Assembly: GCF_016427605.1 (NCBI RefSeq)
Contig: NZ_JAELXQ010000004.1
Location: 239,186 to 303,185, forward strand
From: Ochrobactrum sp. Q0168
GTDB taxonomy: Bacteria > Pseudomonadota > Alphaproteobacteria > Rhizobiales > Rhizobiaceae
Direction of reading: 5' to 3'
Length of the DNA: 64,000 nucleotides
Part shown: in pieces, positions 36,965 through 44,578 of the stretch
Layout: each line of letters begins with the position of its first letter
Position numbering within the stretch: the first letter of the stretch is position 1
Notes under the pieces: model-generated
Seen by the model: only the letters and a program-made list of their open reading frames with translations
The model's database searches: none
Told to the model about the DNA's origin: nothing
Translations under genes and position numbers: made by a program

Positions 36965-36980
36965 TCCCTTGGCCTGCTCG

Positions 36981-37055
36981 CCCTCTCCCCGGGTCTGGCC
37001 CGGGGACGGATAACCCGCGTGGCCTGCGGGGTTCCGGATCTGGAAGCGGAGAGGG
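36981..37055 (+). promoter_or_regulatory. Palindromic leader element between the leader peptide and asd
   Basis: An outer stem CCCTCTCC (36981-36988) can pair with GGAGAGGG (37048-37055), immediately before the asd ribosome site AGGAG (37058-37062). Inside are CCCCGGG-5-CCCGGGG (36987-37005), an AACCCGC/GCGGGGTT arm and TTCC/GGAA. The outer stem and first inner stem overlap by two bases, so they partly compete. It may be an attenuator, or a dispersed REP-like palindrome of the CCCTCTCC class. Confidence 0.5.
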
Positions 37056-37069
37056 ACAGGAGACGAAAA

Positions 37070-38104
37070 ATGGGTTTCAAGGTAGCAGTTGTCGGCGCCA
37101 CCGGAAATGTCGGGCGCGAAATGCTCAATATTCTCGAAGAACGTGGTTTTCCAGCCGATGAAGTTGTGGCGCTTGCATCGCGCCGCAGCCAGGGCACGGA
37201 AGTATCCTACGGCGACAAGACGCTGAAAGTTCGCGCGCTCGACACTTACGATTTTTCCGATACGGACATTTGCCTGATGTCTGCCGGCGGCACGATTTCG
37301 AAGGAATGGTCGCCGAAGATCGGCAAGCAGGGCTGCGTCGTCATCGATAACTCGTCGGCATGGCGTTATGACATGGATGTGCCGCTGATCGTACCGGAAG
37401 TAAACCCGGATGCCATCGAGGGCTTCACCAAGAAGAACATCATTGCCAACCCGAACTGCTCGACCGCGCAGCTCGTTGTGGCTTTGAAGCCGCTGCATGA
37501 CGCCGCCAAGATCAAGCGCGTCGTCGTTGCGACTTACCAGTCGGTTTCCGGCGCGGGCAAGGAAGGCATGGATGAACTGTTCGAACAGTCGCGGGCTGTT
37601 TTCGTGGCTGATCCCGTCACGGCGAAGAAGTTCACCAAGCGCATCGCGTTCAACGTGATCCCGCATATCGATGTCTTCATGGAAGACGGCTACACCAAGG
37701 AAGAATGGAAGATGGTGGCCGAAACCAAAAAGATGCTCGATCCGAAGATCAAGCTGACGGCGACCGCAGTGCGCGTTCCGGTCTTCATCGGTCATTCGGA
37801 AGCTGTGAATATCGAATTCGAAAACCCGCTTTCGCCGGAAGAAGCCCGCGAAATCCTGCGCGAAGCGCCGGGTTGCCAGGTTATCGACAAGCGCGAAGAC
37901 GGCGGCTACATCACGCCATATGAATCCGCTGGCGAAGACGCGACCTATATCAGCCGTATCCGTGAAGACATCACGGTCGAAAACGGTCTGGCCATGTGGA
38001 TCGTTTCTGACAATCTGCGCAAGGGTGCAGCGCTCAACACGATCCAGATTGCCGAACTGCTGGTCGCTCGCGGCCTGATCAAGCCGAAGGCACTGGCTGC
38101 CTGA
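37070..38104 (+). CDS. asd: Aspartate-semialdehyde dehydrogenase
   Basis: Reduces aspartyl phosphate to aspartate semialdehyde, the branch point to lysine/diaminopimelate, threonine, methionine and isoleucine. The 344-aa product has the NADP fold start VAVVGATGNVGREML, the active-site cysteine in NPNCSTAQLVVAL, and the GHSEAVNIEFE segment with its conserved histidine. ATG 37070 with AGGAG upstream gives the expected length; the in-frame sequence from 37019 is part of the structured leader. A 16-bp terminator follows. Confidence 0.96.
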   Translation: MGFKVAVVGATGNVGREMLNILEERGFPADEVVALASRRSQGTEVSYGDKTLKVRALDTYDFSDTDICLMSAGGTISKEWSPKIGKQGCVVIDNSSAWRYDMDVPLIVPEVNPDAIEGFTKKNIIANPNCSTAQLVVALKPLHDAAKIKRVVVATYQSVSGAGKEGMDELFEQSRAVFVADPVTAKKFTKRIAFNVIPHIDVFMEDGYTKEEWKMVAETKKMLDPKIKLTATAVRVPVFIGHSEAVNIEFENPLSPEEAREILREAPGCQVIDKREDGGYITPYESAGEDATYISRIREDITVENGLAMWIVSDNLRKGAALNTIQIAELLVARGLIKPKALAA

Positions 38105-38124
38105 TAGAAATTGTCCTTTTAAGA

Positions 38125-38162
38125 AATGCGAAAGCGCCGGGAAACCGGCGCTTTCGCATTTT
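38125..38162 (+). terminator. Intrinsic terminator of asd
   Basis: A perfect 16-bp stem (AATGCGAAAGCGCCGG and complement) with a GAAA tetraloop, followed by TTCTGT. Very stable although the T-tract is short. Confidence 0.85.
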
Positions 38163-38356
38163 CTGTGTGGGTAGAATGCGGGCGAACACTCTGCCTTTTT
38201 GGACGCTGTGCTCACTCAGAGAACAACGATTGAATTTATATTCTTTGTAGTAATTTTCCATTATTTCAGAAACAACAGATCGTAATAAATATGGATGGCC
38301 TGCTGTATTTATTTATGTCAATATAGTTAAATTAAATATTTACGCGGCAGGTATTC

Positions 38357-39871
38357 ATGCCCAATTATTTGTACGACTATCTACTGAGTCCCCACTTCAA
38401 TGATGATTGCCTTTTCCTGAAAGGGTTGGACAGCAAGTCCATCACCTATCGTGAGTTTTTCAAACTGGCGAGTTCTCAGGCCCATGCGCTCACCCAGAAG
38501 GGTTTGAAGCCAGGAGACCGGCTTATTGTGCAGGCTGACAAAAGCTTTGAAGCGCTGGGGCTTTATGCTGCCTGCATCATGACGGGCATTGTGCTTGTCC
38601 CTCTGAACACGGCTTATACGCTTACCGAGCTGGTCTATTACATCGACGATGGAGACGTTCGCGGGATCGTTTGCAGTTCCGCGACGGCGTCTTCAATGCA
38701 GGATGCGATCCGAAAGCCCAATCTGGCGATCTTTACGCTCGATGCGGATGGGAGCGGCACTCTCATGGAAGAGGCGAGGCGGCAACCAAGACAGTTCTCG
38801 GTTGCGGATCGTATGCCCAATGACGTGGCTGCTATACTCTATACATCCGGCACGACCGGCCGTTCGAAAGGGGCAATGCTCACCCATGCCAATCTGCTGT
38901 CGAACGCGCAGGCATTGAAGCAGTTGTGGCACTTTACGAGCGACGATGTCTTGCTGCATGCTTTGCCTTTATCCCACATACATGGGCTGTTTATCGCCTG
39001 CAACGTCATGCTGCTGGCTGGCGGTGCGATGCTGTTCCTGCCGAAGTTCGATCTGGACCAGGTGTTCGAAATGCTGCCTGAAGCCACATCGATGATGGGC
39101 GTGCCAACGTTCTATGATCGTCTACTCAACGATGACCGGCTGACGCGTGATGCAGTTGCGGGCATGCGACTATTCATATCGGGTTCGGCGCCATTGCGTT
39201 CGGAGACGTTCGATGCGTTTGAAAAACGTACAGGTCACCGAATTCTCGAACGTTACGGTATGACCGAAACGAACATAACGGCATCCAATCCATACAATGG
39301 AGAGCGCCGTGCCGGAACCGTGGGTCTGCCGCTGCCGGGTGTGGAACTGATAATCACCGACCCCGAAACGGGCGAACCTTTGTCGAAGGGCGAGGCCGGA
39401 ATGATCGAGGTGCGCGGTCCCGGTGTCTTCGCAGGTTATTGGCGGATGCCTGAGAAGACCGAAGCGGAGTTGCGGAAGAATGGCTTCTTCATCACGGGCG
39501 ATATCGGAAAGCTGGATGCCAATGGTTACGTACATATTGTCGGCAGAGCCAAGGACTTGATTATCTCGGGCGGGCTAAACGTCTACCCAAAAGAAATAGA
39601 ACTGCTTCTCGATGCGCAGCCCGGCGTTGTCGAAAGCGCCGTTGTGGGCGTTCCCCATTCGGATTTCGGCGAAGCCGTGCTTGGAATTATCGTTGCTCAG
39701 CCGGGCGTCGCTCCTGATCTGGAACTGATTGCCCAAACAGTTTCAGCGTCCCTTGCCAATTTCAAGAGGCCCAAGAAACTGGTGTTGCTGGAAGAACTGC
39801 CCAGAAACGCTATGGGCAAGGTCCAGAAATCCTTGCTTCGGGTGAGGTTCAAATCCACATTTTCGCAATGA
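38357..39871 (+). CDS. matB: Malonyl-CoA synthetase (MatB-type AMP-forming ligase)
   Basis: ANL-superfamily enzyme of 504 aa that would activate malonate (or methylmalonate) to its CoA ester. The AMP-binding signature is LYTSGTTGRSKGAMLTH, followed by PLSHIHGLFIACNVML, a stretch typical of MatB. RYGMTETN, the GDIGKLDANGYVHIVGRAKD hinge and the catalytic lysine region LPRNAMGKVQK complete the set. No MatA decarboxylase or malonate carrier lies next to it. The upstream 190 bp are AT-rich. Convergent with ohrR, 3 bp between stops. Confidence 0.88.
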   Translation: MPNYLYDYLLSPHFNDDCLFLKGLDSKSITYREFFKLASSQAHALTQKGLKPGDRLIVQADKSFEALGLYAACIMTGIVLVPLNTAYTLTELVYYIDDGDVRGIVCSSATASSMQDAIRKPNLAIFTLDADGSGTLMEEARRQPRQFSVADRMPNDVAAILYTSGTTGRSKGAMLTHANLLSNAQALKQLWHFTSDDVLLHALPLSHIHGLFIACNVMLLAGGAMLFLPKFDLDQVFEMLPEATSMMGVPTFYDRLLNDDRLTRDAVAGMRLFISGSAPLRSETFDAFEKRTGHRILERYGMTETNITASNPYNGERRAGTVGLPLPGVELIITDPETGEPLSKGEAGMIEVRGPGVFAGYWRMPEKTEAELRKNGFFITGDIGKLDANGYVHIVGRAKDLIISGGLNVYPKEIELLLDAQPGVVESAVVGVPHSDFGEAVLGIIVAQPGVAPDLELIAQTVSASLANFKRPKKLVLLEELPRNAMGKVQKSLLRVRFKSTFSQ

Positions 39872-39874
39872 CCT

Positions 39875-40321
39875 CTACCGCCCCACGCTCTCGGCAAGAT
39901 TGCCGCGAATGTCGAGCAGGCGAGAGCGCAATTCATTGAGTTCATCGACTGGCCGGTCGAGCGCACAGAAAATCTGATCCGGTACAGATTCCGCCGCTTC
40001 CCGTAACTTAAGGCCTTCGTCGGTGAGTGTAATGCGCACTTGCCGTTCGTCTTGTGGATCGCGGCGGCGCGTGATGCGGCCTGCCGTTTCAAGCCGTTTC
40101 AGGAGCGGTGTCAGTGTCCCTGAATCGAGATTGAGCTTTGCACCGATTTCGGAAACCGTCTGGTCGTCCTTTTCCCACAGCACCAGCATCGCCAGAAACT
40201 GCGGATAGGTCAGGTCCAGTTTGCTCAGAATCGGCTGGTATGCGCGCGTCAGCGCATTTGCGGTCGAATAGATCGCAAAGCAGAACATGTTTGATAGTTT
40301 GAGAAAAGAGTCCTGTGTCAT
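39875..40321 (-). CDS. ohrR: Organic hydroperoxide-responsive MarR-family repressor OhrR
   Basis: Thiol-based repressor of ohr, 148 aa. The reactive cysteine is Cys14 in SNMFCFAIYS and a second is Cys119. Their 105-residue separation equals that of the two-cysteine Xanthomonas OhrR (Cys22/Cys127), so oxidation should give an intersubunit disulfide. Winged-helix core includes SEIGAKLNLDSGTLTPLLKRLE and RRRDPQDERQVRITLT. ATG 40321 has AGGA nine bases upstream. Divergent from ohr with two operator-like palindromes between. Confidence 0.93.
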   Translation of the reverse strand: MTQDSFLKLSNMFCFAIYSTANALTRAYQPILSKLDLTYPQFLAMLVLWEKDDQTVSEIGAKLNLDSGTLTPLLKRLETAGRITRRRDPQDERQVRITLTDEGLKLREAAESVPDQIFCALDRPVDELNELRSRLLDIRGNLAESVGR

Positions 40322-40376
40322 GCACCAATTCCTTCGAGCGCCGTTCCCGTGCATAGCTTTCATACCATAAATTATA

Positions 40377-40391
40377 CGCAATTGCATTGCG
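40377..40391. promoter_or_regulatory. Candidate OhrR operator 1 (ohrR-proximal)
   Basis: CGCAAT-TGC-ATTGCG, inverted half-sites identical to those of the second site, 56 bp before the ohrR start. OhrR binding is inferred from position and symmetry. Confidence 0.5.
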
Positions 40392-40421
40392 CATCATTTA
40401 ATTGTGAAAAATGATTTTGCA

Positions 40422-40447
40422 AAATTAGATTGCGCGCAATTTAATAT
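40422..40447. promoter_or_regulatory. Candidate OhrR operator 2 (ohr-proximal)
   Basis: A 26-bp palindrome centred on ATTGCGCGCAAT, with 11 of 13 symmetric pairs matching (AAATTAGATTGCG against its partner arm). It lies about 48 bp before the ohr start, in a position to block its promoter. Confidence 0.6.
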
Positions 40448-40494
40448 CCGATAGCTTGTCTTCGGAGACAAGTTATCACCGAAGGAGAAATCGA

Positions 40495-40917
40495 ATGGCT
40501 ATTCTCTATACCACTCAGTCCACAGCAACCGGCGGACGTACCGGCAACGCCAGAACCGCAGACGGCCGCTTGAGTGTCGTGCTCGACACGCCGAAGGAGC
40601 TTGGCGGTCAGGGCGGAGAGGGTACCAATCCCGAGCAACTTTTTGCGTCCGGCTATGCTGCATGCTTTCTTGGCGCATTGAAATTTGTTGCTTCAAAGGA
40701 AAAGGTCGCCATTGCTGCCGACAGCACGGTCACAGCAACTGTTGGCATCGGCCCGCGCGAAGACGGCACCGGTTTCGGTCTCGATGTTGCGCTTGAAGTG
40801 TCGCTTCCGGGTGTCGAAAAGGCAAAAGCGGAAGAGCTGGTGCAGGCCGCTCACATCGTTTGCCCATATTCGCATGCCACGCGCGGCAATATCGACGTCC
40901 GCCTGAGCGTTGCTTGA
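40495..40917 (+). CDS. ohr: Organic hydroperoxide resistance protein Ohr
   Basis: Thiol peroxidase that reduces organic hydroperoxides, 140 aa, OsmC/Ohr fold. The two redox cysteines are Cys57 in YAACFLGAL and Cys123 in [24 protein letters not shown] is also typical. ATG 40495 is supported by AAGGAG eight bases upstream. A small hairpin (40455-40472) lies in the leader and an intrinsic terminator follows. Confidence 0.96.
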   Translation: MAILYTTQSTATGGRTGNARTADGRLSVVLDTPKELGGQGGEGTNPEQLFASGYAACFLGALKFVASKEKVAIAADSTVTATVGIGPREDGTGFGLDVALEVSLPGVEKAKAEELVQAAHIVCPYSHATRGNIDVRLSVA

Positions 40918-40925
40918 CACCAAAC

Positions 40926-40954
40926 AAAAAGGTGCCCGACAAGGGCGCCTTTTT
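40926..40954 (+). terminator. Terminator between ohr and the metallopeptidase gene
   Basis: AAAAAGGTGCCC pairs with GGGCGCCTTTTT (one G-U) around a 5-nt loop; A-run and T-run on the two sides allow bidirectional action for these convergent genes. Confidence 0.85.
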
Positions 40955-40974
40955 CAATTGATATGCGCTGGGTA

Positions 40975-41397
40975 CTATTCTGCCTGGGCTTCGATTGCTT
41001 CCATGTCGTCATCCGACAGGCCAAAGTGATGGCCAATCTCATGGATAAGCACATGGGTGATGATATCGCCCAGCGTCTCCTGATTTTCAGACCAGTAATC
41101 CAAAATAGCGCGACGATAGAGCGTGATGCGGTTCGGACCATCGCCGGTCTGCAGGCTGAAACGTTCGCCAATGCCGCGACCTTCAAAAAGTCCGAGCAGG
41201 TCGAACGGCGTATCCAGCCCCATATCTTCGATGATCTGGTCGTCGGGAAAATCGGCGATCTGTATGATGATATCGCCGCACAACGCACGAAACTCCTGCG
41301 GCAGATGCGCAAGAGCTTCAATCGCGATGGATTCAACTTCGTCCAGCGAGGGCGAGAAACGTCCCGCCCAGTCGCCGCTTTGATCTTCTCGGGCCAT
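40975..41397 (-). CDS. Small zincin-like metallopeptidase family protein
   Basis: A 140-aa protein of the DUF1025/minimal metallopeptidase family with a zinc-binding HEIGHH motif (residues 119-124) near the C-terminus, preceded by LGDIITHVLI. The N-terminal half is acidic and helical. ATG 41397 is chosen; a TTG at 41421 would extend it by eight residues. No signal peptide, so it should be cytoplasmic. Substrates are not known for the family. Confidence 0.87.
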   Translation of the reverse strand: MAREDQSGDWAGRFSPSLDEVESIAIEALAHLPQEFRALCGDIIIQIADFPDDQIIEDMGLDTPFDLLGLFEGRGIGERFSLQTGDGPNRITLYRRAILDYWSENQETLGDIITHVLIHEIGHHFGLSDDDMEAIEAQAE

Positions 41398-41470
41398 TCC
41401 AGCCAATCGTGTCCTATTCAATGGCTCAGGCCACCGGGCTTGGAGACCGCGTAAAATGTATTCTGTGTCA

Positions 41471-42076
41471 TCAGGCCCAGGGACGCAGTTCGGCGCGCTT
41501 GGCTTCGAACGTGTCGATGCTCTTTGCCTTTTCCATGGTCAGGCCGATATCGTCCAGACCGTTGAGCAGGCAGTGGCGCTTGAAGTCGTCGAGGTCGAAG
41601 GAAATCGTGCCGCCGTCCGGGCCATGGATTTCCTTTGCTTCGAGATCGACAGTGAGGGTTGCATTAGCGCCGCGCGAAGCGTCGTCCATCAGCTTGTCGA
41701 GATCTTCCTGGCTGACCTTGATCGGCAGAATGCCGTTCTTGAAGCAGTTATTATAGAAGATGTCGGCGAAGGAGGTCGAAATCACGCAACGGATGCCAAA
41801 ATCGAGCAGAGCCCAAGGAGCATGCTCGCGCGAGGAGCCGCAGCCGAAATTATCGCCAGCCACCAGAATCTGGGCGTTGCGATAGCCGGGCTTGTTCAGA
41901 ACGAAATCAGCGTTTTCGGAACCGTCTTCATTGAAGCGCATTTCCGCAAACAAACCCTTGCTCAGGCCCGTGCGCTTGATCGTCTTCAGGTAATCCTTCG
42001 GAATGATCATATCCGTGTCGATGTTGACGATCGGCAGGGGAGCGGCGACGCCGGTGAGCTTGGTGAACTTATCCAT
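41471..42076 (-). CDS. leuD: 3-isopropylmalate dehydratase small subunit
   Basis: Small subunit of isopropylmalate isomerase in leucine biosynthesis, 201 aa. [20 protein letters not shown] at the start, [16 protein letters not shown] and [25 protein letters not shown] are the standard LeuD motifs. AGGAC precedes ATG 42076. The partner leuC is not in the window. Confidence 0.96.
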   Translation of the reverse strand: MDKFTKLTGVAAPLPIVNIDTDMIIPKDYLKTIKRTGLSKGLFAEMRFNEDGSENADFVLNKPGYRNAQILVAGDNFGCGSSREHAPWALLDFGIRCVISTSFADIFYNNCFKNGILPIKVSQEDLDKLMDDASRGANATLTVDLEAKEIHGPDGGTISFDLDDFKRHCLLNGLDDIGLTMEKAKSIDTFEAKRAELRPWA

Positions 42077-42194
42077 GTCCTGAACCTGTCGGTTGGGTAT
42101 TAGCTATAGTGCGAACTGGTTTACATCAGCATTGCCGAGAGTCAACGTTTTCAGGCCCAAACTGCCCAATAGGTCGCAACCTCCGGCGGATTTA

Positions 42195-42236
42195 TCGAAC
42201 CATCCAGACAGTTTTAAGGGGGTTCGGATGGTTCGA
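42195..42236. repeat. 11-bp perfect inverted repeat with 20-nt spacer
   Basis: TCGAACCATCC and its complement GGATGGTTCGA flank 20 bp, in the gene-free interval between leuD and the glyoxalase-related gene. Could be an operator for the leuD promoter (about 120 bp upstream of its start) or a weak terminator of the gene that ends at 42317. Confidence 0.5.
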
Positions 42237-42316
42237 CTATTGATTGATGCGCATAATCCTGTCGGAAAAGCGCGTCAACCTTTCTGAATCATGCGCTGCA
42301 AATGCCGCATCCGCAA

Positions 42317-42787
42317 TTATTGGACGTTCAACACCACGCCGCCACTCTCGCTGCCGGTCAGGCGGCGGGATTTTCCGTCGCCGCCGACAACAATCGTAAA
42401 GCGTCTGCGTCGCATCGACAGGTTCGGGGAAACGGCGACATCGATCGCCGGGTCGAACTGCAATGTGATCCGCCACAGGTCGGGCTTGATGGTTTCCTCG
42501 ACGCCGATGATACGCGCGTCGAAGGGCGTGGTGTGAAACATGCCGGAGGTGCGCTGGCCGACACGATAGGGTGCAGTGTCGTCCTGAGCGGCAACCGGCG
42601 CGGCATCCGCCTTGCTGCCGGTGGCGGCAAGTGTGTTCCAGTCGCGCGTGCCCGACTGGCGGGCCACGAGATCGAGCGCCTTGCCGTGGCTGATGGTGAT
42701 ACCTTCCTCGCTCAAAGCTTGCCGCAAGCGGCGAGCCTGATGCTTGAAGTCAATAGTGGTGTGCCCAGCGGTCATAGCTGTGGTCAT
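42317..42787 (-). CDS. Glyoxalase-superfamily (Glyoxalase_8-like) protein
   Basis: A 156-aa protein whose first ~55 residues (DFKHQARRLRQAL, then ISHGKALDLVARQSGTRDWNTLAA) match the small helical domain annotated as glyoxalase-related. The rest is a beta-rich region with FHTTPFDARIIGVEE and a basic SMRRRRFTIVVGGDGKSRRL stretch. No clear metal-binding VOC residues are visible. The function is unknown; the gene appears monocistronic. Confidence 0.65.
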   Translation of the reverse strand: MTTAMTAGHTTIDFKHQARRLRQALSEEGITISHGKALDLVARQSGTRDWNTLAATGSKADAAPVAAQDDTAPYRVGQRTSGMFHTTPFDARIIGVEETIKPDLWRITLQFDPAIDVAVSPNLSMRRRRFTIVVGGDGKSRRLTGSESGGVVLNVQ

Positions 42788-43036
42788 TGTTTTCGCTCCT
42801 GATTGTGAGCGGCGTTTTCATGAACGGGTGCCCGCATTGCCGTTTCTGCCGTCACGGGACAGGAACGTTTACTACGAATGCTTTACCGTGGCTTGAAACC
42901 TGCGGGCGGCTGGCGCATTCAACCGAAGGCTGGAAAATAGGAGGGCAGGGCCCGGATTTCAAGCCCCTGCTTTGGAGGGGTGTTTAACCGGCGTCGGAGG
43001 CTTGCACCGTAGCGCGGTTCCGTGCACAAATCGGCT

Positions 43037-43915
43037 ATGAAAACAATCGCTCGCCCCCGTCGCTCCGTTCTGTTTGTCCCCGCTGCCAATGCACGCGCGC
43101 TGGAGAAATCGCTGACGCTTGCCGCAGATTGCGTGATTTACGATCTGGAAGATTCCGTCGCACCAGAGGCAAAGCAATCGGCGCGCGAGGCATTGGCCGC
43201 GCATTTTGCCACGCATCCGAAAGCGGCCTTTGAGCGGATCATTCGCGTTAATTCCGGCGAGACACCATGGGGCGAGGATGATGTTGCGGCTGCCGCCGAC
43301 ATGGGTGCCGACGCCGTTCTTCTGCCAAAAGTGGAGCGCCCGCAGGACATTATCGATGCAGCCAACCGGCTTGACCGCAAGGATGCCGACCCAACTGTCG
43401 GCGTTTGGGCTATGATCGAAACCCCGCGCGGCATCCTGAATGCCGACGAGATTGCCATGCTCGGCCATCGCTCGGCAGTACGGCTCGCCTGTTTCGTGGT
43501 CGGCCCGAACGATATTGCGCGCGAAACCGGCGTTCGTCTGCAGCCCGGGCGGCCTTATCTGGTGCCGTGGCTGATGCAGATCATTCTCGCGGCGCGTGCT
43601 GGCGGTTTTACCGTTCTTGACGGCGTCTTTAACGATTTTCGCGATTCTGTCGGCTTCGAGGCTGAATGTCTGCAGGGGGCAGCGATGGGCTTTGATGGCA
43701 AGACGTTGATTCATCCGCACCAGATTGAAGCGGCCAACCGCGCCTTCTCGCCAACGGATGAGGAAGTGGCGCATGCGCGAGCCGTCGTGCAACTGTTTGC
43801 GCAGCCGGAAAATGCGGATAAGGGCGTTGTGTCGCTCGATGGCCAGATGATCGAACGCCTGCATCTGGAAATGGCCGAAAAACTGCTCGCGAAAGCATTT
43901 CCAGCAAAGGCCTGA
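43037..43915 (+). CDS. HpcH/HpaI aldolase-citrate lyase family protein (CitE-like)
   Basis: CitE-like lyase of 292 aa with a TIM-barrel fold. RRSVLFVPAANARALEKSLTLAADCVIYDLEDSVAPEAK carries the opening strand and the acidic metal-binding region. VLLPKVE, AMIETPRGILNA (metal-binding Glu) and LQGAAMGFDGKTLIHPHQIEAAN follow. ATG 43037 is preferred over GTG 43022. Related enzymes cleave citryl- or malyl-CoA-type thioesters, but there is no CitDF partner, so the substrate is open. Confidence 0.88.
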   Translation: MKTIARPRRSVLFVPAANARALEKSLTLAADCVIYDLEDSVAPEAKQSAREALAAHFATHPKAAFERIIRVNSGETPWGEDDVAAAADMGADAVLLPKVERPQDIIDAANRLDRKDADPTVGVWAMIETPRGILNADEIAMLGHRSAVRLACFVVGPNDIARETGVRLQPGRPYLVPWLMQIILAARAGGFTVLDGVFNDFRDSVGFEAECLQGAAMGFDGKTLIHPHQIEAANRAFSPTDEEVAHARAVVQLFAQPENADKGVVSLDGQMIERLHLEMAEKLLAKAFPAKA

Positions 43916-43991
43916 AACGGTTTTGCGTTTGGAAATGCGTGATACCAAAGAACTCAAGCGGGTCTAAAAATTTAACAAAGGAAGACTGACC

Positions 43992-44198
43992 ATGAAGCTC
44001 TATCGTTTCATCACCGGACCGGATGATTCCGCATTTTGTCATCGCGTTACGGCGGCGCTCAATAAGGGTTGGCAGCTCTATGGCTCGCCGACTTATGCTT
44101 TCAACGCGGCAACAGGCGTGATGCAGTGCGGCCAGCCGGTCGTGAAGGAAGTCGACGGCGTTGACTACACGCCGGATATCAAGCTCGGCGAATACTGA
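43992..44198 (+). CDS. DUF1737 domain protein
   Basis: A 68-aa protein matching DUF1737: KLYRFITGPDDSAFCHRVTAALNKGWQLYGSPTYAFN. A ribosome site AAAGGAAG lies upstream of ATG 43992. Its stop overlaps the next start by one base (TGATG), so it is co-translated with the VOC gene. Function unknown. Confidence 0.9.
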   Translation: MKLYRFITGPDDSAFCHRVTAALNKGWQLYGSPTYAFNAATGVMQCGQPVVKEVDGVDYTPDIKLGEY

Positions 44199-44545
44199 TG
44201 GCTGTCCGCCGCATCGTTGCCAATATCGCCACGGATGACCCGGCTGCGGCCAAGCGGTTCTATGGCGAGGTTCTGGGCCTCGATGTGGTGATGGATCACG
44301 GCTGGATTGTTACCTATGCAGCCGACGCGCAGGCGCGCGTGCAAGTCGCGTTCGCGACCGAAGGCGGATCGGGGACCCCGGTGCCAGATCTCTCCATCGA
44401 GGTGGACGATGTGGACGCCACGCTAGAGCGTTGCGTTACAGCCGGGTTTGCCATCGCATATGGTCCAGCTGACGAGGAATGGGGCGTTCGCCGATTCTTT
44501 GTCCGCGATCCCTATGGACGGCTGGTCAATATTCTCAGTCATTAG
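44198..44545 (+). CDS. VOC/glyoxalase-family protein
   Basis: A 115-aa single-domain vicinal-oxygen-chelate protein with NIATDDPAAAKRFYGEVLGLDV at the start and RRFFVRDPYGRLVNILSH at the end, the usual beta-alpha-beta-beta-beta modules. Translationally coupled to the DUF1737 gene. The substrate cannot be deduced. Confidence 0.88.
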   Translation: MAVRRIVANIATDDPAAAKRFYGEVLGLDVVMDHGWIVTYAADAQARVQVAFATEGGSGTPVPDLSIEVDDVDATLERCVTAGFAIAYGPADEEWGVRRFFVRDPYGRLVNILSH

Positions 44546-44552
44546 TGATAAA

Positions 44553-44578
44553 AAAGGCCGGTTTCCCGGCCCTTTTCT
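44553..44578 (+). terminator. Terminator between the VOC gene and the M3 peptidase gene
   Basis: GGCCGG pairs with CCGGCC around a 4-nt loop, extended by A/T pairs past one bulged C, then TTTTCTTT; A-rich on the other side, so it may serve both convergent genes. Confidence 0.75.

Noticed and set aside
42787..42987. A 66-aa Cys/Gly-rich open frame between the glyoxalase-related gene and the CitE-like gene
   Set aside because: No ribosome site, no family resemblance, and the start overlaps the neighbouring gene.
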